Of a stretch of 64,000 nucleotides of DNA, positions 53,435-61,337 are shown one piece after another. How positions within the stretch are numbered: the first letter of the stretch is position 1; each line of letters opens with the position of its first letter. The notes under the pieces are model-generated. The model did no database searches, was not told where the DNA came from, and saw nothing but the letters and a program-made list of their open reading frames with translations. The position numbers were made by a program, and so were the translations under genes. The stretch is taken from contig NZ_LT629693.1 in assembly GCF_900099825.1 (NCBI RefSeq), positions 1,178,001 through 1,242,000 on the forward strand, written 5' to 3'. Origin of the DNA: Bradyrhizobium ottawaense (GTDB lineage: Bacteria; Pseudomonadota; Alphaproteobacteria; Rhizobiales; Xanthobacteraceae).

Positions 53435-53774
53435 TTAAATTCCTTTGCGAGTCGGCCTCCGTTGTACGATTTTTGCTGCATTGCACAAGCGCCGTTCGGG
53501 AATGGCAGCCCGACGAAAACTGCTTGGTCAACAAGGTGTTACCGTCATATTGCCGTTGCTTCAGGCGGTTTGCCCTGCTTGCAGGCAAAATCCGACAACG
53601 TGGGATGCAGGCCCCCGCCAGGGGCAGCGCGGGAGCAAAATCTGCTACGCCTCGCGCTTCCGAAAGCCGATCGGTGCTGTTAGCGTCGAATTGCGGCGCC
53701 GCTGAAGGGCCGTTTACCCGGCCAACCCTAAACGTCCGGGATAACTTAGGGATACTTGGGGAGGAGACCGAAGA
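53435..53774. other. Intergenic region between divergent MFS and VOC genes
   Basis: I see no gene in these 340 bases. They must hold the promoters of both flanking genes; a GGAGGAG ribosome site ends it before the VOC gene. No clear palindrome stands out. Confidence 0.4.
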
Positions 53775-54152
53775 ATGTTTTCGCATGTCATGATCGGCAC
53801 CAACGACCTGGAAAAGGCCAAGACGTTTTATGACGCGCTGCTCGGCACGCTCGACGTCCGGCCCGCCAAGGTGGACCGCCACCGTATTTTCTACTTCACC
53901 AAAACAGGCACGTTTTCGGTGTCGAAGCCGATCAACGGCGAGCCCGCGACCTGTGCCAATGGCGGCACTATCGGCTTTGCCGCCAACTCGCCCGAGCAGG
54001 CCGACGCCTGGCACGCGGCCGGTGTCGCCCATGGCGCGACGCCTTGCGAGGATCCGCCCGGCGTGCGCGAAGGTCCCGCGGGCAAACTCTATCTCGCCTA
54101 CCTGCGCGATCCCGACGGCAACAAGATCTGCGCGATGCACCGGATGGTGTGA
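53775..54152 (+). CDS. VOC (glyoxalase/dioxygenase superfamily) protein
   Basis: This 125-residue single-module vicinal-oxygen-chelate protein starts MFSHVMIGTNDLEKAKTFYD and ends YLAYLRDPDGNKICAMHRMV. One His (SHVMIG) and the C-terminal metal-ligand position, here read as Cys in NKICAMH instead of Glu, are visible, so metal binding is uncertain. Such proteins act as lyases, dioxygenases or simple binders. The function is unknown. Confidence 0.88.
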   Translation: MFSHVMIGTNDLEKAKTFYDALLGTLDVRPAKVDRHRIFYFTKTGTFSVSKPINGEPATCANGGTIGFAANSPEQADAWHAAGVAHGATPCEDPPGVREGPAGKLYLAYLRDPDGNKICAMHRMV

Positions 54153-54172
54153 GAAGAGAATCGTGGAGTCGT

Positions 54173-54254
54173 AGGGTGGGTCAGGCGGATGCCGTAACCC
54201 ACCTCTTCTCTGCCCGCGCAAAAAAAGGTGGGTTACGCTTCGCTAACCCACCCT
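54173..54254. repeat. Palindromic repeat (AGGGTGGGTYAG family), cut by IS110 element
   Basis: Arms at 54173-54203 and 54227-54254 pair as AGGGTGGGTCAGGCGGATGC with the reverse of TTACGCTTCGCTAACCCACC. The matching copy at 56.4 kb continues CCCTACG; here the sequence after CCCT changes to TGTAATAG, which marks a probable insertion edge. Confidence 0.85.
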
Positions 54255-55423
54255 TGTAATAGCGCAATCAGTTATCGTCGGCTTGTTCCGTGAGGAATGG
54301 CCTGCCGCGGTTTGCACCCCGCGGCAGGCCGCTGGCGATCGGATCGAACCCACCCAGAGCAGTTTGTGGCTGCCCCGTAGCTTGATCGCGTCAGCACCTT
54401 CATCGGACCCGGATGGTTGCCGGAACAACTTGGTTCGCTTCACAAGGCAGGGTCGAGGAAGATGACAAAGTCTAACATAACGACGGCTGGAATCGATACG
54501 TCCAAAGCTAAACTCGATATCGCGGTTCACGACCGGGCCGAACGTTGGCAGGTCACCAACGATTTAGCTGGCTGGCGGTCCCTTGTGGCTAGCCTCGCCA
54601 AGTCCGGCGTGACGCGTGTCGGCATCGAAGCGACGGGCGGCTATGAACGCGGCGTGGTAGAGCATCTGCGGGCGGCAGGCTTTATCGTGCTGTTGCTGCA
54701 GCCACTACAGGTCAAAGCCTTCGGCCGGGTACATTTGCGCCGTGCCAAGAATGATGCACTCGACGCGATATTGATCGCAGCCTGCGCTGCAGCGGTTGAT
54801 CCACCGGAGATCGCACCGGATCCGCGGTTGACGGAATTGGCCGATTATCTGACCTTCCTCGAGCAGATCGAGGAAGACATCAAGCGGTTCAAGAACCGGC
54901 TCGAGCACATTGACGAGCCTGCGCTGCGGCGCATCGTCAACAGCGATATAGCCCGGCTGAAAGCACGCAAGGCGGCGCAGATACGCGACATTGCCAAGCG
55001 TCTTCGCGGCCACGGCGATCTGGCCAAGCGGCTAAAGCTGGTGCTGAGCATTCCAGGTATCGGCGAACGCACAGCGCTGGCGATCGTCATCCGCATGCCC
55101 GAGCTCGGTTGCGTCAGCCGTGAAGAAGCCGCAGCCTTGGCCGGGCTGGCTCCGTTCGCCGCCGATAGCGGACAGCACAGAGGTCAGCGCAAAATCGCTG
55201 GAGGCCGCAGCCGGCTGCGGCGCTCACTGTTTGCCGCAGCCCTCCCGGCGGCCTTCCGATGGAACAAGGCTCTGGTTGCCCTCTATGGCCGCCTCACTGC
55301 AAAGGGCAAAGCCCACAACGCAGCGCTAATCGCCTGCGCGCGAAAGCTCCTCATCTACGCAAATACCGTCGTCCAGCGCGGCACCCCGTGGACTGAAAAT
55401 GCCGCTTAGCTTTAATGGTTGCT
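54255..55423 (+). mobile_element. IS110-family insertion sequence
   Basis: The left edge is where the palindromic repeat is interrupted (CCCT then TGTAATAG) and the right edge is proposed at a CT dinucleotide (55422-55423), matching the CT core at 54253-54254. The element lacks terminal inverted repeats, as expected for IS110. A 207-base leader lies before the transposase and contains a perfect 12-base-arm hairpin (54299-54310 with 54319-54330). In this family such a leader can encode the bridge RNA that guides insertion. The exact ends are inferred. Confidence 0.6.
54462..55409 (+). CDS. IS110-family transposase (DEDD recombinase)
   Basis: This 315-residue recombinase has a RuvC-like N-terminal DEDD domain, seen as Asp in TTAGIDTSKAKLDIAV, Glu in VGIEATGGYERG and two Asp in RRAKNDALDAILIA, and a C-terminal transposase_20 domain with SIPGIGERTALAIVIRMPEL and GLAPFAADSGQHRGQRKIAG that carries the serine-containing active-site region. 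The frame is intact, so the element may be active. Start ATG 54462 follows GAGGAAG. Confidence 0.95.
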   Translation: MTKSNITTAGIDTSKAKLDIAVHDRAERWQVTNDLAGWRSLVASLAKSGVTRVGIEATGGYERGVVEHLRAAGFIVLLLQPLQVKAFGRVHLRRAKNDALDAILIAACAAAVDPPEIAPDPRLTELADYLTFLEQIEEDIKRFKNRLEHIDEPALRRIVNSDIARLKARKAAQIRDIAKRLRGHGDLAKRLKLVLSIPGIGERTALAIVIRMPELGCVSREEAAALAGLAPFAADSGQHRGQRKIAGGRSRLRRSLFAAALPAAFRWNKALVALYGRLTAKGKAHNAALIACARKLLIYANTVVQRGTPWTENAA

Positions 55424-55550
55424 ACAGACCACGGATAGTTCCCGGCAATCTGCAAGCTTTCGCAAATTTAATGCTGCGCAAAACACATCCAGATCTGCTG
55501 CCCCGCGTTAAACACCATATCTTGAAATCAATTGATTTGGGACGGAGACG

Positions 55551-56387
55551 ATGAGGCGCGGATTAACGGTTCTGGCGTGCCTGTGCACCGTGGTCGGCGC
55601 GCAATACTTTGCCATCAGCAAATGGGGTATTCGGCACGAGTCCATTGACCTGTTCGACGCGGCGCGACAGCGGCCGGTCTCGGTCGATGTCGCCGTGCGC
55701 CGGGATTACGAGTGGAAGGCCGATGCCGGCTACTGGAAGCTTCCGGTCGCCATCATCTCGAACGGCAACACCGTCAAGAACACCGAGTATTCGTTTCTGG
55801 CCAACGTGTTCGCGGCCCGCGGCTACATGGTCGTCAGCATCCAGCAGGATAACCCAGGCGATCCGCCGCTGGTGACCAAGGTGGGCCAGCCCTATGTCGG
55901 CCGGCTCGACGTCTACAAGAAGGGTGAAGCCAACATCCTGTTTGCGATCGATCAGCTCAAGAAGCGCGATCCGAACGCGAATTACGATCAGCTGACGCTG
56001 GTCGGCCACTCGAACGGCGGCGACACCGCGATGTATTTTGCCAAGCAGCATCCGGACCTGACGGCCAAGGTCGTCACGCTGGACAATCTGCGCGTGCCCT
56101 TCGTGCTCAACGACAGGATGAAGATCTTGTCGTTCCGCTCGGATGATCCGCACTTCCAGACCGATCCCGGCGTGCTGCCGACGCCCGCGCAGGCCAAGGC
56201 TGACGGCATCGACATCGTACACACCAAATATCAGCACACCTGGATGAGCGATCGTGGCCCGGAGAACGCCAAGGAAGCGATCCAGTCCGCGCTCGACGCG
56301 TTCCTCGGCGACAGCACGGTCAGCGATCTCCGGCCGGTCGATACCAGCAACCTGATCGGCTTCAACAAGGGAATGCCGCTGCCGTAG
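55551..56387 (+). CDS. Exported alpha/beta hydrolase
   Basis: This 278-residue protein begins with a likely signal peptide (LTVLACLCTVVGAQYFAISK) and carries an alpha/beta-hydrolase core with the nucleophile elbow LTLVGHSNGGDTAMYFAKQH and a C-terminal His in KYQHTWMSDRG. The acid residue is probably the Asp of SFRSDDPHF. The substrate is unknown. It lies directly after the IS110 element and before a palindromic repeat. Confidence 0.82.
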   Translation: MRRGLTVLACLCTVVGAQYFAISKWGIRHESIDLFDAARQRPVSVDVAVRRDYEWKADAGYWKLPVAIISNGNTVKNTEYSFLANVFAARGYMVVSIQQDNPGDPPLVTKVGQPYVGRLDVYKKGEANILFAIDQLKKRDPNANYDQLTLVGHSNGGDTAMYFAKQHPDLTAKVVTLDNLRVPFVLNDRMKILSFRSDDPHFQTDPGVLPTPAQAKADGIDIVHTKYQHTWMSDRGPENAKEAIQSALDAFLGDSTVSDLRPVDTSNLIGFNKGMPLP

Positions 56388-56420
56388 TTCGGCGGTGGAA
56401 TTGCTACTCACCCGAAGAAT

Positions 56421-56514
56421 CGTAGGGTGGGTTAGCCGAAGGCGTAACCCACCTCTTCTCTTTCCAACATCTCACGACAAAATGGTGGGTTACGCTGCGC
56501 TAACCCACCCTACG
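56421..56514. repeat. Palindromic repeat (CGTAGGGTGGGTTAG family)
   Basis: Arms at 56421-56453 and 56484-56514 pair closely (CGTAGGGTGGGTTAGCCGAA against CGCTAACCCACCCTACG). It lies between the convergent hydrolase and nitronate-monooxygenase-like genes and is the intact counterpart of the interrupted copy beside IS110. Confidence 0.9.
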
Positions 56515-56532
56515 CTGCTGTTCTTCGAACGC

Positions 56533-57534
56533 TCAGGCCGCTTTCTTCGATGGCGCGTCGCCGTCGAGAAAGCCGGTCAGACGGCTGCGGATCAGTTGCT
56601 CCGCTTCCGTCATGATGCGATCGATCAGTTCCTTGACGGTTGGAATGTCATGGATCAATCCGGCGACCATGCCGCAGCTCCAGGCACCGGCATCCATCTG
56701 GCCGTCGATCATGACCTTCGGATAGACGCCCGCGACCTGGTCGTGAATGTCGTCGATCTTCAGCTTGGCGCCCTTTTCGCGCTCGATCTCGAGCAAATGG
56801 TCGACGGCGGGGTTCTTCAACACCCGTTCGGTATTGCGGATCGCGCGCATGATCAACCGCGTGTCGAGCTCGGACGCCGCCACCAGCGCCTTCTTGACGT
56901 TGTCGTGGATCGGCGCCTCCTTGGTGGCCATGAAGCGCGTGCCCATGTTCATGCCCTGCGCACCCATCGCAAGTGCCGCGACCAGGCTGCGTGCATCGGC
57001 CATGCCGCCCGACGCCACGAACGGGATCTTCAATTCATCCGCGGCGCGCGGCAGCAGGATCATGTTCGGGATGTCGTCTTCGCCGGGGTGACCGCCGCAT
57101 TCGAAACCGTCGACGCTGACGGCGTCACAGCCGATCTGCTCGGCCTTGAGCGAGTGACGGACCGAGGTGCATTTGTGAATGACCTTGATGCCGGCAGCCT
57201 TCAGCGCCGGCATGTACTGCTCGGGGCTGCGGCCGGCGGTTTCGACCGCCTTGATCCCGCCCTCCTTGATCGCGGCGATATATTCCGGATAGGGCGGCGT
57301 GGTGAACGCGGGCAGAAAGGTCAGGTTCACGCCGAACGGCTTGTCGGTCATGTCGTGACACTTGGCAATTTCCTTGGCGAGCAATTCGGGGGTGCGCTGC
57401 GTCAACCCGGTGATGATGCCGAGGCCGCCGGCATTGGCGACCGCGGCGGCGAGCTCGGCGAAGCCGACATAGTGCATTCCACCCTGAATGATCGGATGCT
57501 TGATGTTGAACAATTCGGTGATGGCCGTCTTCAT
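56533..57534 (-). CDS. Nitronate monooxygenase / FMN-dependent enoyl reductase family
   Basis: This 333-residue TIM-barrel flavoprotein has PIIQGGMHYVGFAELAAAVA, the catalytic-His region FECGGHPGEDDIPN, IPFVASGGMADARSLVAALA and GAQGMNMGTRFMATKEA, which bind FMN phosphate. The family holds nitronate monooxygenases and enoyl-ACP/CoA reductases (FabK-like). In a fatty-acyl catabolic region a role on an unusual acyl-CoA or nitro compound is equally open. I use ATG 57534 with GGGAGAG upstream rather than an adjacent TTG. It is divergent from the ACAD10/11-type gene. Confidence 0.86.
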   Translation of the reverse strand: MKTAITELFNIKHPIIQGGMHYVGFAELAAAVANAGGLGIITGLTQRTPELLAKEIAKCHDMTDKPFGVNLTFLPAFTTPPYPEYIAAIKEGGIKAVETAGRSPEQYMPALKAAGIKVIHKCTSVRHSLKAEQIGCDAVSVDGFECGGHPGEDDIPNMILLPRAADELKIPFVASGGMADARSLVAALAMGAQGMNMGTRFMATKEAPIHDNVKKALVAASELDTRLIMRAIRNTERVLKNPAVDHLLEIEREKGAKLKIDDIHDQVAGVYPKVMIDGQMDAGAWSCGMVAGLIHDIPTVKELIDRIMTEAEQLIRSRLTGFLDGDAPSKKAA

Positions 57535-57744
57535 CAAAAATCTCTCCCGTTGCAGTTTCTGTTGTCAGCATCGCTTCACAGCCGACCCTTCATGCGCCAG
57601 CCGGTCGGCGAGGGCCAGGTTCCGCGCACGGCGCGGGCGATGTTTTTTGGATCGTTCCCGATGCGTTCAGCGGCCGTCCGGAAGCCTCGTTTGACCGGGA
57701 TCGGCAGTGATATTCCCCCAGGAGAAAAATGCGCCGCGGCGCAA

Positions 57745-57756
57745 GCTTGTACAAGC
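57745..57756. promoter_or_regulatory. Perfect palindrome upstream of the ACAD10/11-type gene
   Basis: GCTTGTACAAGC is a perfect 12-base palindrome about 85 bases before the dehydrogenase start in the 305-bp divergent gap; a second palindrome GCGCCGCGGCGC lies at 57731-57742. A TetR-type operator is possible. Confidence 0.4.
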
Positions 57757-57839
57757 CCCTCCCCGGCGTCTACATTGCGGCCAACGAGCCAAGCGCGCGC
57801 CCGCAGACAAACGATCTGCGCAAATGGGAGGAATAATCC

Positions 57840-59114
57840 ATGAAACACGCCTATATCCCGCGAACCACGACCTACAACCTCAATCCCGGCGAGGAACTGA
57901 ACGATCTGCGCATGTCGGAGGAGGTTCGTCCGCTGTACGAACACGTCAAGAAATTCATCCGCGAAACCGTCGACCCGATGTCGGTCGAATTCATCAAGCT
58001 CGGCGAAGGCAAGAAGGACCGCTGGAGCTTTACGCCGGAGCAGCTTGCGGTGCTGCAGAAGGCCAAGGACAAGGCGAAGGAAGTAGGCCTCTGGAACTTC
58101 TTCCTGCCCGACGACGAGACCGGCCAGGGCCTGAAAAACCTCGACTACGCCTATATCGCGGTCGAGCTTGCGAAGAATCCAATGGCCTCCGAGACCATGA
58201 ACTGCTCGGCACCCGATACCGGCAACATGGAAGTGCTAGAGCGCGTCGGCACCAAGGCGCAGAAGGAGGAGTGGCTGAAGCCGCTGTTGGCCGGCGAGAT
58301 CCGCTCGGCCTACGCGATGACCGAACCCAATGTCGCCTCGTCGGATGCCAAGAACATTTCGACCTCGGCAAAACTGGTCGGCGATGAGTGGGTCATCAAC
58401 GGCGAGAAGTATTACATCTCCGGCGCCGGCGACCCGCGCTGCAAGATCATGATCGTGATGGTGAAGACCAACCCGGACGCGCCGCCGAGCAAGCAGCAGT
58501 CGCAGATCCTGGTGCCGATCGACACCCCCGGCGTCGAGATTTTGGGCCCGATGCACGTGTTCGGCCACGACCACGCGCCGCGCGGCCACATGCACCTGCG
58601 CTTCAACAATTGCCGGGTGCCGAAGGAAAACATGCTGCTCGGCGAAGGCCGCGGCTTTGAAATCTCGCAGGTCCGGCTCGGACCGGGCCGCATCCATCAC
58701 TGCATGCGCACCATCGGCAAGGCGGAGAAGGCGCTCGACCTGATGGTGTCGCGCGGCCTCACCCGCGAAGCCTTCGGCAAGAAGATCGCCCATCTCGGCG
58801 GCAACCTGCAGATCATCGCGCAGGCGCGCTGCGAGATCGAGGCGATGCGGTTGATGGTGCTGAAGGCGGCGAAGGCCATGGACGTGCTCGGCAACAAGGA
58901 AGCGCGGATCTGGGTCAGCATGGTCAAGGCCATGGTGCCGGAACGCACCTGCAAGATCATCGACCAGGCGATCCAGATGCACGGCGCCACCGGCATTTCG
59001 CAATGGAGCCCGCTCGGCGAGATGTACCAGGACGTCCGCCATCTGCGCTTCGCCGACGGTCCGGATGAAGTGCACTGGATGGTGGTCGGCCGCCATGAAC
59101 TGAGCATGCCGTAG
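57840..59114 (+). CDS. Acyl-CoA dehydrogenase of the ACAD10/ACAD11 (LvaC-like) type
   Basis: This 424-residue dehydrogenase is close to the ACAD domain of human ACAD11 in several blocks: NCSAPDTGNMEVLERVGTKA, YAMTEPNVASSDAKNISTSA, VRLGPGRIHHCMRTIGKAEK and the end LRFADGPDEVHWMVVGRHEL. In ACAD10/11 and Pseudomonas LvaC this enzyme removes phosphate from 4-phosphoacyl-CoA or dehydrogenates the product. The ATG follows GGGAGGA. The APH-type kinase and DUF6285 gene are about 8 kb away on the other strand, which suggests they serve one pathway although not one operon. Confidence 0.9.
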   Translation: MKHAYIPRTTTYNLNPGEELNDLRMSEEVRPLYEHVKKFIRETVDPMSVEFIKLGEGKKDRWSFTPEQLAVLQKAKDKAKEVGLWNFFLPDDETGQGLKNLDYAYIAVELAKNPMASETMNCSAPDTGNMEVLERVGTKAQKEEWLKPLLAGEIRSAYAMTEPNVASSDAKNISTSAKLVGDEWVINGEKYYISGAGDPRCKIMIVMVKTNPDAPPSKQQSQILVPIDTPGVEILGPMHVFGHDHAPRGHMHLRFNNCRVPKENMLLGEGRGFEISQVRLGPGRIHHCMRTIGKAEKALDLMVSRGLTREAFGKKIAHLGGNLQIIAQARCEIEAMRLMVLKAAKAMDVLGNKEARIWVSMVKAMVPERTCKIIDQAIQMHGATGISQWSPLGEMYQDVRHLRFADGPDEVHWMVVGRHELSMP

Positions 59115-59124
59115 GCTCAACATT

Positions 59125-59196
59125 CGTCATGCCCGGCCTTGTGCCGGGCATCCACGTCTTTTGTCCCCGCAAGCAAGACGTGGATGGCCGGGACGT
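59125..59196. repeat. Palindromic repeat (CGTCATGCCCGGCC family), truncated
   Basis: The left arm CGTCATGCCCGGCCTTGTGC to CCACGTCTT (59125-59160) pairs with AAGACGTGGATGGCCGGGAC (from 59175); the outer part of the right arm is missing. It fills the gap before the flavin reductase gene. Confidence 0.82.
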
Positions 59197-59234
59197 AGGC
59201 GGAAGTGTGCCGACCACCCGACGCGGAGCCCCCC

Positions 59235-59858
59235 ATGCAATACACTCCGTCCGATCTAAAGCCCCGCGAGCGCTACAAGATGCTGGCGTCGTTCGTGCTG
59301 CCGCGGCCGATCGCGTGGGTGACGACGACGGGTCCGACCGGCGTGGTCAACGCGGCGCCGTTCAGTTTCTTCAACGTGTTCTGCGAGGATCCGCCGCTCT
59401 GCATGTTCGCCGCCAACCGGCGCACCGACGGCCGCGCCAAGGACACGCAGATCAACATCGAACGAACAGGCGAATTCGTGGTCAACATGACCGACGAGCC
59501 GCTGGCGCACGCGATGCACGAAAGCAGCGGCGACTTTCCCCCTGACATCGGCGAGCCGGATTATCTCAATCTGAAACTGGCGCCCTCGACCAGGATCGCG
59601 GTGCCGCGGCTCGCCGACGCGCCGTTTGCGATGGAGTGCAAGACCTGGAAGACCATCGACGTCAACGGCGACCGCATTCTGATCATGGGCGAAGGCATCC
59701 AGTTCCACATCCGCGACGACCTGTGGGACCACGACGCCATGCGCGTGCACATGGAACGCTATCACCCGATCGGCCGCATGTTCGCCGACCGCTATTGCCG
59801 CACCGACGACCGCGTGGTGTTTCCGCCGGCCGCGGGCGCGAATAAGGCCCCGGCTTGA
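59235..59858 (+). CDS. Flavin reductase family protein
   Basis: This 207-residue split-barrel protein starts MQYTPSDLKPRERYKMLASF and has the FMN-binding PRPIAWVTTTGPTGVVNAAP and FSFFNVFCEDPPLCMFAANR, typical of the flavin_reduct family. Such proteins bind FMN and either supply reduced flavin to monooxygenases or act as oxidases. The neighbouring GNAT gene follows after 22 bp. Confidence 0.9.
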   Translation: MQYTPSDLKPRERYKMLASFVLPRPIAWVTTTGPTGVVNAAPFSFFNVFCEDPPLCMFAANRRTDGRAKDTQINIERTGEFVVNMTDEPLAHAMHESSGDFPPDIGEPDYLNLKLAPSTRIAVPRLADAPFAMECKTWKTIDVNGDRILIMGEGIQFHIRDDLWDHDAMRVHMERYHPIGRMFADRYCRTDDRVVFPPAAGANKAPA

Positions 59859-59880
59859 ACCCGCGGGAACAGGAGCCATC

Positions 59881-60156
59881 ATGAGCAGCGATTTCCGTGA
59901 CAACGAGGAACGCCACCGGTTCGAACTGGATGTCGAGGGATCGACCGCCTTCGTCAGCTACCGGAAAACCCCGGATACGATCACGCTGGTTCATACCGTG
60001 GTGCCGCCGGAGCTCGGCGGCAAGGGCGTCGGCTCCAGACTCGCCCGCGCCACGCTCGACGCGGTGCGGGCGCAGGGGCGCAAGCTCATCGTCGAATGCG
60101 AGTTCATCCGCGGCTACATGTCGAAGCACCCCGAAGATAACGACCTGCTGGCCTAG
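59881..60156 (+). CDS. Small GNAT-like acetyltransferase (YjdJ/NATD1 type)
   Basis: This 91-residue protein has the short GNAT fold of the NATD1/YjdJ type: a strand region FELDVEGSTAFVSYRKTPDT, the acetyl-CoA loop VVPPELGGKGVGSRLARATL and a closing CEFIRGYMSKHPE. Reaction partners are unknown. CAGGAGCC precedes the ATG. Confidence 0.88.
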   Translation: MSSDFRDNEERHRFELDVEGSTAFVSYRKTPDTITLVHTVVPPELGGKGVGSRLARATLDAVRAQGRKLIVECEFIRGYMSKHPEDNDLLA

Positions 60157-60195
60157 CGCTACGGGATGGGTTGAACCAGGCGAAACAATCCTACA

Positions 60196-60954
60196 TCAAA
60201 CCGCCCCCGGCCGGTGCGCGCGCAGGAATGAGCGGATCTGGCGCACCGCGAGCGGAATTCGCTCCTTCGGCTCCTTCCACGGAAACAGGCTGACTTCCGC
60301 GTTCGGCGCCAGCATCGCGGTCTCCATCGCGACGTCATAGGGATGCGCCGGGACGTCATCGGGCAGAACCAGCACCGGCGTGTGGCAGTTGCGGACGAAA
60401 TCCCGAGTCACGGTGAAGACGAAGTCGGGATCGTTGCGGTACATTTTGGTCAGGAATTTTTCGGCCTGCTCCATCGTCAGATCAGGCCGTTGCGCAATCA
60501 ACTGCGGCGCCCAGCCCTTGATGTTGTTCTGGTAGAACAGGTCGCGCATTTCGGGACGCGAGCCCGAAGGCTGCACCAGCACGCCGGCGACAACGCGGTC
60601 CGGCGCCCGCTTGAGCAGATTCCAGATCAGCGGGCCGCCGATGCAGAAACCCAGCACCATGAACTTGTCGATGCCGAGGTGATCCATCAGCGCCAATTGG
60701 TCGTCAGTATGGGAGTCCCAGGGCCGGTCGATCTCGAGCGGGCCGGTCGATTTGCCGGGAGGCGCGTTGCGCAGGTCGAAGGCGACGCAGCGGTGCTCGG
60801 CCTTGAACTCCGCCATGGCGTTGAACGGCGGATAGGCGCCGATGATGCCGTCAATGGTCGAGTTCAACCCTCCGCCCGCGATCAGCAGCAGCGGGAAGCC
60901 GGACCCGGCCTCCAGATAGTGAATGCGAACGGCGCCGTTTTCGAAAAAGCCCAT
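60196..60954 (-). CDS. Alpha/beta hydrolase with cysteine nucleophile
   Basis: This 252-residue cytosolic hydrolase has the strand-loop GSGFPLLLIAGGGLNSTIDG for the oxyanion hole and the nucleophile elbow KFMVLGFCIGGPLIWNLLKR, in which Cys replaces the usual Ser, as in dienelactone hydrolase. The acid lies in VLVLPDDVPAHPYDVA with a His close by (PAHP), a different spacing from classical enzymes, so activity is uncertain. The ATG at 60954 opens the family-like MGFFENGAVRIHYLEAGSGF. Confidence 0.85.
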   Translation of the reverse strand: MGFFENGAVRIHYLEAGSGFPLLLIAGGGLNSTIDGIIGAYPPFNAMAEFKAEHRCVAFDLRNAPPGKSTGPLEIDRPWDSHTDDQLALMDHLGIDKFMVLGFCIGGPLIWNLLKRAPDRVVAGVLVQPSGSRPEMRDLFYQNNIKGWAPQLIAQRPDLTMEQAEKFLTKMYRNDPDFVFTVTRDFVRNCHTPVLVLPDDVPAHPYDVAMETAMLAPNAEVSLFPWKEPKERIPLAVRQIRSFLRAHRPGAV

Positions 60955-61016
60955 AGCGGATTCTTCCCTGCTTGTTTTTGTTTTTCGGGGCTCCGACTTG
61001 TAGTCCCCGTGGAGCG

Positions 61017-61191
61017 CCCCCACCCCAGCCCTCCCCCGCAAGCGGGAGAGGGAGCAGAGCACGTCACTTGGCAAACACCTTAGTCGACAAGACAGACGTT
61101 GGCCAACAAGACGGTCGTTGTTGAAACCATCTCGTTCGGCGAATGCCGAAGCTCCCCCTCTCCCGCTTGCGGGGGAGGGTTGGGGTGGGGG
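61017..61191. repeat. Long inverted repeat (CCCCACCCCAGCC family)
   Basis: Arms at 61017-61055 and 61151-61191 pair almost fully (CCCCACCCCAGCCCTCCCCC against GGGGGAGGGTTGGGGTGGGG). Between 61192 and 61337 two smaller hairpins follow, CCGAGGC-TTC-GCCTCGG and GGCCGCC-GAA-GGCGGCC. No gene is supported in 60955-61337. Confidence 0.88.
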
Positions 61192-61337
61192 TGCCTCTGC
61201 GCATTCGGACTCGCGGAGAGTCCCCCTCACCCGAAGCCTTCGCGCCGTAGCCGAGGCTTCGCCTCGGCGTCTTCAAGTACGGCCGCCGAAGGCGGCCTAT
61301 GCTCTCACCGCAAGCGGGGCGAGGTAAGAAAGCCCGT

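Noticed and set aside
57538..57839. Small gene in the divergent gap before the ACAD10/11-type gene
   Set aside because: Frames there overlap the palindromes and ribosome site and show no family match.
13479..61191. Repeats as a CRISPR array
   Set aside because: The repeats are inverted pairs spread over tens of kilobases, not direct repeats with regular spacers, and no cas genes are present.
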